The position numbers were made by a program, and so were the translations under genes. A DNA stretch of 64,000 nt from Salinilacustrithrix sp003476595 (lineage in GTDB: Bacteria; Actinomycetota; Acidimicrobiia; Acidimicrobiales; Salinilacustritrichaceae). Of this stretch, positions 7,382 to 15,827 are shown piece by piece (the first letter of the stretch is position 1; every line of letters starts with the position of its first letter). Location: assembly GCA_963972525.1 (NCBI GenBank), contig CAXAUZ010000021.1, positions 8,888 to 72,887 of the forward strand, given 5' to 3'. The notes beneath the pieces were generated by a model, which saw only the letters and a list, made by a program, of their open reading frames with translations, searched no databases and was not told the origin of the DNA.

Positions 7382-8566
7382 ATGTCCGGATCCGTGATCC
7401 TCACCGGTGCCCGCACGCCCATCGGCAAGCTGTCAGGGGCCTTCGCCTCGATGGCGGCCACGGACCTGGGTGGCGTCGCCATCAAGGGCGCGCTCGAGAA
7501 GGCCGGGATCGCTCCCGACCAGGTCGACTACGTGGTCATGGGCCAGGTGATCCAGGCCGGGGCCGGCCAGATCACCGCCCGCCAGGCCGCCTTCAACGCC
7601 GGCATCCCCATGGACGTCCCGGCCACGACCATCAACAAGGTGTGCCTGTCGGGCCTGAACGCCATCTACCTGGCCGACCTCATGATCCAGGCCGGTCAGG
7701 CCGACATCGTGGTCGCCGGCGGCATGGAGTCCATGACCAACGCCCCGTACCTGCTGCCGGGCGCCCGCAGCGGCTACCGCATCGGTGACCAGAAGGTCGT
7801 CGACTCGATGATGCACGACGGCCTCTTCTGCGCCTTCGACATGTGCGCCATGGGCGCCGGCACCGAGAAGTACGCCGCCTCCGCCGGCCTCGAGCGCCAG
7901 CCCCAGGACGAGTTCTCGGCCCAGAGCCACCAGCGGGCGGCGGCTGCGGCCAAGAACGGCCTCTTCGACGACGAGATCGTCCCGGTCCCCGTGCCCCAGC
8001 GCAAGGGCGACCCGGTCATGGTCAGCGAGGACGAGGGCGTCCGTGGCGACACCACCGGCGAGTCCCTCGCCCAGCTGCGCCCCGCCTTCGACAAGGCCGG
8101 CAACATCACCGCCGGCAACGCCAGCCAGATCTCCGACGGCGCCTCCGCCACCATCGTGGTCTCCAAGGCCAAGGCCGAGGAGCTCGGCATCACGCCGCTC
8201 GGCGAGGTCGTGGGCTACGGCCAGGTCGCCGGTCCCGACCCGTCGCTGCTCACCCAGCCGAGCCGGGCCATCAAGGACGCCCTCCAGCGCTCGGGCATGT
8301 CGCAGGACCAGCTCGGCCTGTACGAGCTGAACGAGGCCTTCGCCGCCGTCGGCCTGGCCTCCATGACCGACCTCGGCATCTCCGACGACATCGTCAACGT
8401 CAACGGCGGCGCCATCGCCCTCGGCCACCCCGTGGGCATGTCCGGCAACCGCCTCGCGCTGCAGTTGCTGCTCGAGATGAAGCGCCGCGGCGTGGAGTAC
8501 GGCGCCGCCGCGCTGTGCGGCGGTGGCGGCCAGGGCGACGCCATCATCGTCAAGACCCTCAATTAG
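7382..8566 (+). CDS. Acetyl-CoA C-acetyltransferase (thiolase)
   Basis: A 394-residue thiolase of usual length. The nucleophilic Cys is C88 in INKVCLSG. The C-terminal half has the conserved GGAIALGHPVGMSG His motif and the second catalytic Cys in ALCGGGGQGDA. It catalyses the reversible condensation or cleavage of acetoacetyl-CoA or 3-ketoacyl-CoAs in the cytoplasm. The ATG at 7382 follows GGGGGAG; an in-frame start at 7331 lies upstream of that ribosome site and was rejected. The gene stands alone, opposite the sigma factor, with candidate operators between them and a strong terminator after it. AtoB-type (biosynthetic) is more likely than FadA-type because no beta-oxidation partner is adjacent. 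Confidence 0.9.
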   Translation: MSGSVILTGARTPIGKLSGAFASMAATDLGGVAIKGALEKAGIAPDQVDYVVMGQVIQAGAGQITARQAAFNAGIPMDVPATTINKVCLSGLNAIYLADLMIQAGQADIVVAGGMESMTNAPYLLPGARSGYRIGDQKVVDSMMHDGLFCAFDMCAMGAGTEKYAASAGLERQPQDEFSAQSHQRAAAAAKNGLFDDEIVPVPVPQRKGDPVMVSEDEGVRGDTTGESLAQLRPAFDKAGNITAGNASQISDGASATIVVSKAKAEELGITPLGEVVGYGQVAGPDPSLLTQPSRAIKDALQRSGMSQDQLGLYELNEAFAAVGLASMTDLGISDDIVNVNGGAIALGHPVGMSGNRLALQLLLEMKRRGVEYGAAALCGGGGQGDAIIVKTLN

Positions 8567-8586
8567 CACACCCTCCGAAGCCCGTT

Positions 8587-8640
8587 CTGGCCTACCGATC
8601 CCCTCGCATGCGGGGGAATCGGTAGGCCAGTTCGCATTTT
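8587..8640 (+). terminator. Rho-independent terminator after the thiolase
   Basis: Arms CTGGCCTACCGATCCCC (8587-8603) and its complement ending at 8630 form a stem of about 17 pairs with a short loop, followed by TTCGCATTTT. It lies between the thiolase stop and the stop of the convergent gene. The outer bases, GTTCTGGC at the left and GGCCAGTTC at the right, match the ends of the other intergenic hairpins in the window. Confidence 0.85.
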
Positions 8641-9083
8641 CAGGGGTCGTCGTCGGGGATCACCGGGTGGAGCCAGCGGCCGCCGGGTGGTTCGGTCGGC
8701 ACTGGGTCGCCTCCGCCCCGGGCCGTCTCGGCGGGTGGGGGCGGATCGGGTCGCAGCTCGCGGTGCGGGAGGGTGACGGGCTCCACGGCCGGCCCGTCGA
8801 GGGCGTCGCAGAGCCCGACGAGCAGGCGCAGGGCCGCATCGCGCGGCGTCTCCGAACCCACCGGCCGAGCCGGGGTGGGGAGCTCGACGAGCGCGGCGGA
8901 CGCGGCCGGCAGGCGGCGGCGAAGCGCCGCGGCGACGGCCTCGACGTCCTCGCCGGTGGCCGTGGCGGCGTCGTCCACATCGGACTCGAACGTGGCGTTC
9001 GGCGCCGACCGGAACCGGTCCCGAGCGGCGTCGTCGTCCGCCAGTCGGAGCACGAAGCGGAGCAGGTCGGCCACCGCCGGCAC
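8640..9083 (-). CDS. Hypothetical protein with a short helical N-terminal module
   Basis: A 147-residue protein, probably starting at GTG 9083 (V-P-A-V-A-D-L). An ATG at 9176 would overlap the topA start. The first 45 residues, L-L-R-F-V-L-R-L-A-D-D-D-A-A-R-D-R-F then P-N-A-T-F, look like the N-terminal helical module of actinobacterial IniB-type proteins (a weak resemblance). The rest is Ala/Pro/Glu-rich and low in complexity. It has no signal peptide or membrane helix. It is divergent from topA. The function is unknown. Confidence 0.6.
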   Translation of the reverse strand: MPAVADLLRFVLRLADDDAARDRFRSAPNATFESDVDDAATATGEDVEAVAAALRRRLPAASAALVELPTPARPVGSETPRDAALRLLVGLCDALDGPAVEPVTLPHRELRPDPPPPAETARGGGDPVPTEPPGGRWLHPVIPDDDP

Positions 9084-9132
9084 GGTACCGGCGCCTTGAC
9101 ACGCCGCGAGAGGTCGTTCATACCCTGCTGCC

Positions 9133-11820
9133 GTGTCCAAGCCGCTCGTCATCGTCGAGTCCCCCGCCAAGGCCAAGAAGATCAGCGAGTTCCTCGGCGG
9201 CGACTACGTCGTGGAGGCCTCGGTGGGCCACATCCGCGACCTCCCCTCCAAGGGGCTCAGCATCGACGTCGACTCGGACTTCAAGACCGAGTACGAGGTC
9301 AACCCCAACAAGAAGGACGTCATCAAGCGTCTGAAGGCGCTGTTGAAGGACGCCGACGAGCTCTACCTCGCGACGGATGAGGACCGCGAGGGCGAGGCCA
9401 TCGCCTGGCACCTCCAGGAGGTGCTCAAGCCCAAGGTGCCCGTCCGGCGCATGGTGTTCCACGAGATCACCCGCGGTGCGATCGAGCACGCGGTCGAGAA
9501 CGCACGCGACATCGACTACCACCGCGTCGACGCCCAGGAGACCCGTCGCATCGTCGACCGGCTCTACGGCTACCCGGTCAGCCAGATCATGTGGCGCAAG
9601 GTGAACCGCGGGCTGTCCGCCGGTCGCGTGCAGAGCCCGGCCGTCCGCCTGGTGGTGGAGCGGGAGCGGGAGCGCATCGCCTTCGTCGCCGCCGACTACT
9701 GGGACCTCACCGCGGCCTTCCCCACCGACCCGGCCTTCACCGCCCGGCTCGTGGCGCTCGACGGCAAGCGCGTCGCCACCGGGCGCGACTTCGGCCAGGA
9801 CGGCCGGGTCACCCGCGACGACGTCGCCGTGGTGGACGAGCCCACGGCGACGAGCCTGCGCACTCGGCTCGACGAGCAGCCGTACACGGTCCGCTCCATC
9901 GACGAGAAGCCGTGGCGGAGCCGGCCCAAGCCGCCGTTCATGACGTCCACGCTCCAGCAGGAGGGCGGTCGCAAGCTGCGCATGTCGGCCAACCAGGTGA
10001 TGCGCATCGCCCAGGGCCTGTACGAGAAGGGCTACATCACCTACATGCGCACCGACAGCACCACGCTGTCGCAGACCGCGATCGACGCGGCCCGCAGCCA
10101 GGTGCGCGAGCTCTACGGCCCCGACTACGTCCCTTCCGAGCCCCGCCAGTACGCCGGCAAGTCCAAGAACGCCCAGGAGGCCCACGAGGCCATCCGCCCG
10201 GCCGGCGAGACCTTCCGCACACCGGACCAGGTGAAGGGCGAGCTCCGCAAGGACGAGCTCGGCCTCTACGACCTCATCTGGAAGCGCACCGTCGCCTCCC
10301 AGATGGAGGACGCGGTGGGACGCACCATCTCGATGCGCATCGTCGCCGAGGCCCGAGCCGACGGCGGCCAGCCGGCCAACGAGTGCACGTTCGGCGCATC
10401 CGGCCGCGTCATCACCTTCCCCGGCTACCTCAAGGCCTACGTCGAGGACAGCGACGACGACGACGCCGAGCGCGACGACGCCGAGTCGGTCCTGCCCCCC
10501 GTCGCCGAGGGCGACGCCCTCCCGACGCCGGCGCTCACCGCCGACGGGCACACCACCAGCCCGCCGGCCCGCTTCACCGAGGCGTCGCTGGTGAAGCGCA
10601 TGGAGGAGCTGGGCATCGGCCGCCCCTCCACCTACGCCTCGATCATGACCACCATCCAGGACCGCGGCTACGTGTTCAAGAAGGGCAACGCGCTGGTGCC
10701 GACCTGGACGGCCTTCGCCGTGGTCAACGTCCTGGAGCGCCAGTTCGGCGAGTACGTCGACTACGAGTTCACCGCCAAGATGGAGGACGACCTCGACCTC
10801 ATCGCCGTCGGCGAGGAGGACCGCGTCCCGTACCTCAAGCGCTTCTGGTTCGGCGACGACGGCACCAGCGGCGGCCCGGGTGCGCGCAAGGGCCTCTCGG
10901 TCGTGGTCGACGAGGCGCTGGAGAAGGTCGATGCCGCCGAGGTCAACACCTTCCCGCTCGGGATGGACGAGAACGGCGAGATGGTCGTGGCCAAGCCCGG
11001 CCGCTACGGCCCCTACGTCAAGCGTGGCGAGGACGACACGGCGTCGATCCCCGAGGGCCTCCCGCCCGACGAGCTGACGCTGGACAAGGCGCTCGAGCTG
11101 CTGGCCGCGCCCAAGGGCGACGAACCCATCGGGGAGCATCCCGAGTCCGGCCTGCCCGTCTACGTCAAGACCGGCCGGTACGGGCCCTACGTGCAGCTCG
11201 GCGACCAGGACACCCTCCCGCCGGACGAGAAGCCGAAGATGGAGTCCCTCCTCAAGGACATGAAGCCCGAGGAGGTCACCCTCGACGACGCGCTGCGGCT
11301 GCTGTCGCTGCCGCGGGTCGTGGGCACCGACGAGGAGACCGGCCTGCCGGTGCTGGCCCGCAACGGGCGCTACGGCCCCTACATCTCCAAGGGCGACGAG
11401 AAGGGCGCCGACGCCCGCAGCCTCGAGTCCGAGGAGGAGCTGTTCACCGTCGACATGGCCCGGGCCAAGGCCCTCTTCGCCGAGCCCAAGCGCCGGCGCG
11501 GCCAGGCGGCGCCGAAGCCGCCGCTGCGCGAGCTGGGCGACGACCCGGTGAGCGAGAAGCCCGTCGTGGTCAAGGACGGCCGCTTCGGCCCCTACGTCAC
11601 CGACGGTGAGACCAACGCCAGCCTCCGCAAGGGCGACCTCGTCGAGGAGATCACGATCGAGCGGGCCGCGGAGCTCCTGCAGATCCGCCGGGAGACCAAC
11701 CCGCCGAAGAAGAAGGCCGGCGCCCGCAAGAAGGCGACGAAGAAGAAGGCGGCGAAGAAGAAGACCGCGGCCAAGAAGTCGGTGGCCAAGAAGAAGGCCA
11801 CCAAGAAGGCGCCCGAGTAG
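9133..11820 (+). CDS. topA: DNA topoisomerase I
   Basis: An 895-residue type IA topoisomerase starting at GTG. The Toprim domain opens at the N-terminus (VIVESPAKAKKI, GHIRDLP) and carries the DxDxE-type metal site in ATDEDREGEAI. The active Tyr lies in GYITYMRTDSTTLS. The C-terminal part has four copies of a G-R-[YF]-G-P-Y repeat and no zinc fingers. It ends in a Lys/Ala tail (K-K-K-A-G-A-R-K-K and so on) of about 40 residues, as in other actinobacterial TopA proteins, where such tails assist DNA binding and processivity. It relaxes negatively supercoiled DNA by transient single-strand cleavage. The topA-(MFS)-tmk-holB order is common in this phylum. Confidence 0.96.
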   Translation: MSKPLVIVESPAKAKKISEFLGGDYVVEASVGHIRDLPSKGLSIDVDSDFKTEYEVNPNKKDVIKRLKALLKDADELYLATDEDREGEAIAWHLQEVLKPKVPVRRMVFHEITRGAIEHAVENARDIDYHRVDAQETRRIVDRLYGYPVSQIMWRKVNRGLSAGRVQSPAVRLVVERERERIAFVAADYWDLTAAFPTDPAFTARLVALDGKRVATGRDFGQDGRVTRDDVAVVDEPTATSLRTRLDEQPYTVRSIDEKPWRSRPKPPFMTSTLQQEGGRKLRMSANQVMRIAQGLYEKGYITYMRTDSTTLSQTAIDAARSQVRELYGPDYVPSEPRQYAGKSKNAQEAHEAIRPAGETFRTPDQVKGELRKDELGLYDLIWKRTVASQMEDAVGRTISMRIVAEARADGGQPANECTFGASGRVITFPGYLKAYVEDSDDDDAERDDAESVLPPVAEGDALPTPALTADGHTTSPPARFTEASLVKRMEELGIGRPSTYASIMTTIQDRGYVFKKGNALVPTWTAFAVVNVLERQFGEYVDYEFTAKMEDDLDLIAVGEEDRVPYLKRFWFGDDGTSGGPGARKGLSVVVDEALEKVDAAEVNTFPLGMDENGEMVVAKPGRYGPYVKRGEDDTASIPEGLPPDELTLDKALELLAAPKGDEPIGEHPESGLPVYVKTGRYGPYVQLGDQDTLPPDEKPKMESLLKDMKPEEVTLDDALRLLSLPRVVGTDEETGLPVLARNGRYGPYISKGDEKGADARSLESEEELFTVDMARAKALFAEPKRRRGQAAPKPPLRELGDDPVSEKPVVVKDGRFGPYVTDGETNASLRKGDLVEEITIERAAELLQIRRETNPPKKKAGARKKATKKKAAKKKTAAKKSVAKKKATKKAPE

Positions 11821-11874
11821 CGGAGCGAGCCGACATCGGCGGTTCTCGCTCGCCGGTTCTCTAACGTCTGCCCT

Positions 11875-13407
11875 GTGGCGGAGTCCCCCGATGCGCGACC
11901 GACGCCGCCGCGTCCCGGCGAGGGCCCGGTGGGCACGCCGGAGTCCCAGGCCGAGCTGCCCACCCTGGCCATGGAGGCGCTCGGCGAGCGGGAGCCCCGC
12001 GGGCACGTCCGCCTGTTCGGGTCGACCGCCTTCTTCCGGCTCTGGCTGACCCAGGTCGTCTCGGCCACGGGCGACTGGCTGGGCTTCCTCGCCATCGCCG
12101 CGCTGGCGACCCGCATCAGCGATCGGCCCGAGGCCGCCGTCGGTCTGGTGATGTCGGCGCGCATCGTGCCGGGGTTCTTCCTCGGGCCGGCGGCCGGCGT
12201 GTTCGCCGATCGCTTCGATCGCAAGCGGCTCATGGTGATGTGCGACGTCGGCCGGGCCCTGGTGCTGGCGTCGCTGCCGTTCGTCGACACCGTCCCGGGC
12301 CTCATCGTCGCCTCCCTCGTGATGGAGGTCTTCACGCTCCTGTGGGCCCCGGCCAAGGAGGCCTCCGTGCCCCACCTGGTGCCGTCGGACCACCTCACCA
12401 CCGCCAACTCGCTCTCCCTCGCCGCCGCCTACGGCACGATCCCCATCGCCGCCGGGTTGTTCTCGCTGCTCGCCGAGCTGTCCGACACCATCGGCGACTT
12501 CGAGCTGCTCAGCGTCGTCCGGGGGACCCAGGAGGGCCTGGCCTTCTACTTCGATGCCGGGACGTTCCTGCTGTCCGCGCTCATGATCTGGTCGCTCCCG
12601 CTGCCCCGCCGGCGCAGAGCGGATCGGGGCCGAGGGGCCAAGCGCGTCGAGTTCGGCGCCGCCTGGCGCGAGCTGCGCGAGGGGTGGCAGTTCGTGTTCC
12701 TCAACCCCGTCGTGCGCGCCGTGAACCTCGGCCTGGCCACGGGCCTCATCGGCGGTGGCATGCTCGTGCCGCTCGGCCCCGTGTTCGCCGACCAGGTGCT
12801 CGGCGCGGGGCAGTCCGGCTTCGGCGTGCTCATCTTCGCCCTCGGCCTCGGCGTCGCCGGCGGGGTCATCACGATCTCGGTGTTCCAGCGGCGGGTGCCC
12901 AAGGAGTGGACCTTCGTCGTGGCCGTGTTCGTCGCCGGCTTCTCGCTCGGCACCGCCGCGTCGATGTCGGCGCTGGAGCTGGCGGCCGGGTTCGTCTTCG
13001 TGCTCGGCATCTGCGCCGGCTGCGTCTACGTCCTGGGGTTCACGATGTTGCACGAGCACGTGGAGGACGAGCTGCGGGGTCGCATCTTCTCGGCGCTGTA
13101 CACGCTGGTGCGCCTCTGCGTGCTCATCGCCTTCGCGGTGGGGCCCTTCCTGTCCGAGCTGCTCGGCGAGCTGTCCGAGAACCTCTTCGACGACGGCCAC
13201 GTCGGGCTGTTCGGCGTCTCCATCGCGGTGCCCGGCGTCCGGCTGACCCTGTGGACCGCGGCGGCGATCATCGTGGTGGCCGGCGTCATCGCCGCCCACT
13301 CCATGCTCGACGCGGCCCGCAAAGAGCTGGTGACCGGCCCCCCGACCGTCCATCGCGGCGGGGGCGCACCGCCGGATGCGGTCGAAGGCGGGGGGAAGGA
13401 CGGATGA
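11875..13407 (+). CDS. Major facilitator superfamily transporter
   Basis: A 510-residue multi-pass membrane protein starting at GTG. About 48 soluble N-terminal residues precede the first helix (FFRLWLTQVVSATGDWLGFLAIAAL). About 12 hydrophobic segments follow, with the MFS inter-helix motif seen as GVFADRFDRKRLMVMCD between TM2 and TM3. This belongs to the MFS_3/DHA3-like exporters; the substrate is unknown. The stop overlaps the tmk ATG (ATGA), so expression is likely coupled to tmk-holB. This position next to topA and tmk is also seen in relatives. Confidence 0.85.
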   Translation: MAESPDARPTPPRPGEGPVGTPESQAELPTLAMEALGEREPRGHVRLFGSTAFFRLWLTQVVSATGDWLGFLAIAALATRISDRPEAAVGLVMSARIVPGFFLGPAAGVFADRFDRKRLMVMCDVGRALVLASLPFVDTVPGLIVASLVMEVFTLLWAPAKEASVPHLVPSDHLTTANSLSLAAAYGTIPIAAGLFSLLAELSDTIGDFELLSVVRGTQEGLAFYFDAGTFLLSALMIWSLPLPRRRRADRGRGAKRVEFGAAWRELREGWQFVFLNPVVRAVNLGLATGLIGGGMLVPLGPVFADQVLGAGQSGFGVLIFALGLGVAGGVITISVFQRRVPKEWTFVVAVFVAGFSLGTAASMSALELAAGFVFVLGICAGCVYVLGFTMLHEHVEDELRGRIFSALYTLVRLCVLIAFAVGPFLSELLGELSENLFDDGHVGLFGVSIAVPGVRLTLWTAAAIIVVAGVIAAHSMLDAARKELVTGPPTVHRGGGAPPDAVEGGGKDG

Positions 13408-14018
13408 CGGCGCGGTTCTTGGCCTTCGAGGGCGGCGAGGCCGCGGGCAAGTCGACCCAGACCGAGCGCATCGCCCGCCGGCTCGACGCCCTGCTCACCA
13501 GGGAACCGGGCGGCACGGCGGTCGGTGCCGCGATCCGGGGCATCTTCCTCGACCCCGCCACCGGGGCGCTCGACCCCCGCACCGAGGCGCTGCTGATGGC
13601 CGCCGACCGGGCCCAGCACGTCGCCACCGTCATCCGGCCCGCCCTCGCCGCCGGTCGCCACGTGGTGACCGACCGCTACCTGCACTCCTCGATCGCCTAC
13701 CAGGGACACGGGCGCGGGCTGGATCCGGCCGGGGTCGAGCGCCTCAACCGGTGGGCCACCGACGAGCTCCTGCCCGACGTCGTCGTCCTCCTCGACGTCC
13801 CCGTCGAGGTGGCCCGCCAGCGCATCGCCCACCAGGCGCCGGACCGGCTCGAGTCCGAGGCCGACGGCTTCCACGAGCGCGTCCGCGACGGCTTCCTCGC
13901 CCAGGCCGCCTCCCACCCGGACCGCTGGGTGGTGATCGACGCCACCGGCGATCCCGATGAGATCGCCGACGCCGTGTGGGCTGCCGTGACCGCCCGCCTC
14001 CCCGACCTGGACCCCTGA
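13404..14018 (+). CDS. tmk: Thymidylate kinase
   Basis: A 204-residue P-loop kinase. The N-terminus is FLAFEGGEAAGKSTQ (Walker A), followed by LTREPGGT. Next come the DRYLHSSIAYQGHGRGL substrate/DRX region and a lid region around VARQRIAHQAPDRLE. It phosphorylates dTMP to dTDP. The ATG overlaps the stop of the MFS gene. The length and motif order are standard. Confidence 0.95.
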   Translation: MTARFLAFEGGEAAGKSTQTERIARRLDALLTREPGGTAVGAAIRGIFLDPATGALDPRTEALLMAADRAQHVATVIRPALAAGRHVVTDRYLHSSIAYQGHGRGLDPAGVERLNRWATDELLPDVVVLLDVPVEVARQRIAHQAPDRLESEADGFHERVRDGFLAQAASHPDRWVVIDATGDPDEIADAVWAAVTARLPDLDP

Positions 14019-14024
14019 CACCAC

Positions 14025-14074
14025 GTTCCCCACGCGCGGATCGACCGGATCCGGTCGGATCGCGCGTCAGGAAC
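14025..14074. repeat. 50-base palindromic element, copy 1
   Basis: A 50-base inverted repeat bounded by GTTCC and GGAAC, with GCGCGGATCGACCG in the left arm. It begins 6 bases after the tmk stop. It belongs to a three-copy family (14025, 14087, 30552) in which length, ends and left arm are conserved while the loop varies. As RNA it folds into a long stem and may terminate tmk transcription. Confidence 0.75.
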
Positions 14075-14086
14075 CAGGCGCCCGTC

Positions 14087-14136
14087 GTTCCTCGCGCGCG
14101 GATCGACCGTCCAGGGTCGTTCTGCGCGCCAGGAAC
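14087..14136. repeat. 50-base palindromic element, copy 2
   Basis: The second copy, 12 bases after the first and in the same orientation, again exactly 50 bases from GTTCC to GGAAC. It shares GCGCGGATCGACCG and GCGC-C/T-CAGGAAC with the other two. It lies 34 bases before the holB start. Confidence 0.75.
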
Positions 14137-14170
14137 AGAACGGGTGGAGGTCGTCGGGCAGGATGGGGGC

Positions 14171-15280
14171 GTGACCGACACCGCCGATCTCGGGGCCGCC
14201 CTCGCCCCGGCCGACGTCGAGGCCCTCGTCGAGCGGGCCGACATCTGGCACGACGTCGTCGGCCAGGGACGGGCGGTCGCAGCGCTGCAGGCTGCGGCGA
14301 CCCGCCCGGTGCACGCCTACCTCCTCGTCGGACCGGCCGGCAGCGGCAAGCGGGCGGCGGCCCGTGCCTTCGCCGCCGCGCTCCTCGCCATCGACGCCGC
14401 CGGCCGGGGCAGCGACGTGGAGCGGGCCATCGAGCTGTGCCTGGACGAGTCCCACCCCGACCTGCAGGTGTTCGAGCCCGAGGGGGCGGCGCTCACCATG
14501 GGTGACGCCGAGGACATCGTCACCGCGGCCAGCCGCAGCCCGGTCGAGGGCCGCCGCAAGGTGCTGGTGCTCGAGGAGTTCCACAAGGTGCAGCAGGCCG
14601 GTCCCGCGCTGCTCAAGACGATCGAGGAGCCCCCGGCCTCCACGGTGTTCGTGATCCTCGCCGAGGAGGTGCCCAACGAGCTGGTCGCCATCGCCAGCCG
14701 CTCGGTCCGCATCGACCTGGGGCCCGTCCCCCAGGACGCGGTCACCGACCGGCTGGTCGCCGAGGGGGTCGATCGCGAGGTCGCGGCCACCACCGCAGCG
14801 GCCGCCGGCGGCGACCTGCACCGGGCCCGGTTGCTGGCTCGGGACCCGTCGCTCGTGGTGCGCCGCGACTCGTGGGCATCGATCCCGCACCGGGTCGACC
14901 GCACCGGCCACACCGCGGCGGCGCTCGTCGACGAGGTCGTCGCCCACATCGACGCGGCCCAGGGTGCGCTCGACGAACGCCACGAGGCGGAGCGGATCGC
15001 GCTGGAGGAGCAGATCGAGGCCTACGGCATGCGGACCACGCCGCTGAAGGACCTGGAGAAGAAGCACAAGCGCGAGGTGCGCCGCCACCGCAATGCCGAG
15101 ATCCGCTTCGGGCTCGCCGTGCTGGCCGGCGAGTACCGGGACCGCCTGGCGACCGCCGGCGATCCGACCCCGCACCTCGCCGCCCTGCGAGCCGTCCAGG
15201 AGGCCGCCGAGGCGCTCGTGCGCAACCCCAACGAGACGCTGCTGCTGCAGGCCCTGGTCGGCGGCCTCGATCCCTTGTGA
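14171..15280 (+). CDS. holB: DNA polymerase III, delta-prime subunit
   Basis: A 369-residue clamp-loader AAA+ protein starting at GTG. The N-terminal fold is seen in W-H-D-V-V-G-Q and in the P-loop LLVGPAGSGKRAAARAF, where the residue after Lys is Arg rather than Ser/Thr, in keeping with a delta-prime that does not hydrolyse ATP. The conserved ESHPDLQVF, KVLVLEEFHKVQQAGPALLKTIEEPP and a sensor-like FVILAEEVP follow. Most delta-prime proteins have a four-Cys zinc module before H-P-D; here only one Cys (I-E-L-C) remains. A coiled helix-rich segment near residues 270-320 is Glu/Lys-rich. It belongs to the replication clamp-loading complex. Confidence 0.9.
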   Translation: MTDTADLGAALAPADVEALVERADIWHDVVGQGRAVAALQAAATRPVHAYLLVGPAGSGKRAAARAFAAALLAIDAAGRGSDVERAIELCLDESHPDLQVFEPEGAALTMGDAEDIVTAASRSPVEGRRKVLVLEEFHKVQQAGPALLKTIEEPPASTVFVILAEEVPNELVAIASRSVRIDLGPVPQDAVTDRLVAEGVDREVAATTAAAAGGDLHRARLLARDPSLVVRRDSWASIPHRVDRTGHTAAALVDEVVAHIDAAQGALDERHEAERIALEEQIEAYGMRTTPLKDLEKKHKREVRRHRNAEIRFGLAVLAGEYRDRLATAGDPTPHLAALRAVQEAAEALVRNPNETLLLQALVGGLDPL

Positions 15281-15323
15281 GGATCTGGCGGTGCGGGCCC
15301 CCCGCGCTACCCTCTCCGGTCCC

Positions 15324-15396
15324 GCCCGAATAGCTCAGTCGGCAGAGCGACGCTCTCGTAAAGCGTAGGTCGTGGGTTCAATTCCCACTTCGGGCT
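15324..15396 (+). tRNA. tRNA-Thr (anticodon CGT)
   Basis: Seventy-three bases fold into a full cloverleaf. The acceptor stem is GCCCGAA/TTCGGGC, the D stem GCTC/GAGC, the anticodon stem ACGCT/AGCGT with loop CTCGTAA, and the T arm GTGGG-TTCAATT-CCCAC. The anticodon CGT reads ACG (Thr). The discriminator base is T and no CCA is encoded. It lies just after holB. Confidence 0.97.
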
Positions 15397-15404
15397 CTCA
15401 GCAC

Positions 15405-15740
15405 ATGCAGAGCGACGACCCCCCTCCGCAACCGGCGACGATCCGGGCGCGCTCGCTCATCCTCGCGGTGCTGGCCCTGCTCGGCGTGCTCCTCGCCGTG
15501 GCCGGCGCCGACACCACCGTCACCGATGCCACCGGCGCCGCGCCCATCGTCGATGACGCGGCCCGCCAGGACCCGGTCCAGGTCGAGCAGGGCGCGCACG
15601 AGGTCGCCGACGCCGGACCGTCGTCCAGCGTGGACGACCTGCCCGACGTGCGCCCGCACCGGTGCGCGGACATCGCAGAGGCCCCACGGGTCCACCGGAG
15701 CTGCAGCCCACCGACGCTGCGCGGACCGCCGGGCGCCTGA
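15405..15740 (+). CDS. Small membrane or exported hypothetical protein
   Basis: A 111-residue reading frame beginning with an ATG 8 bases after the tRNA. Residues 14-33 form a hydrophobic segment (LILAVLALLGVLLAVAGA) after a short positively charged stretch, so it is either a signal anchor or a secretion signal. The remainder is acidic, then Cys/Pro/Arg-rich near the end. Third codon positions are nearly all G or C, which supports coding. No ribosome site is obvious and no family is recognised. Confidence 0.55.
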   Translation: MQSDDPPPQPATIRARSLILAVLALLGVLLAVAGADTTVTDATGAAPIVDDAARQDPVQVEQGAHEVADAGPSSSVDDLPDVRPHRCADIAEAPRVHRSCSPPTLRGPPGA

Positions 15741-15827
15741 GCGCCCCGCCCCGTCGCCGGAGTCGCTCCCGACTCCGGCCCGCCCGTGCCGTCCGCCCCG
15801 CGTGGCGCCGACCCCTGAGAGCCTTCC

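Noticed and set aside
9118..13353. A 1411-codon open frame on the minus strand
   Set aside because: It is antisense to topA and the MFS gene, which have clear family motifs. In DNA this GC-rich, stop codons are rare in the complementary frame; its His/Arg/Gly/Asp composition matches no protein family.
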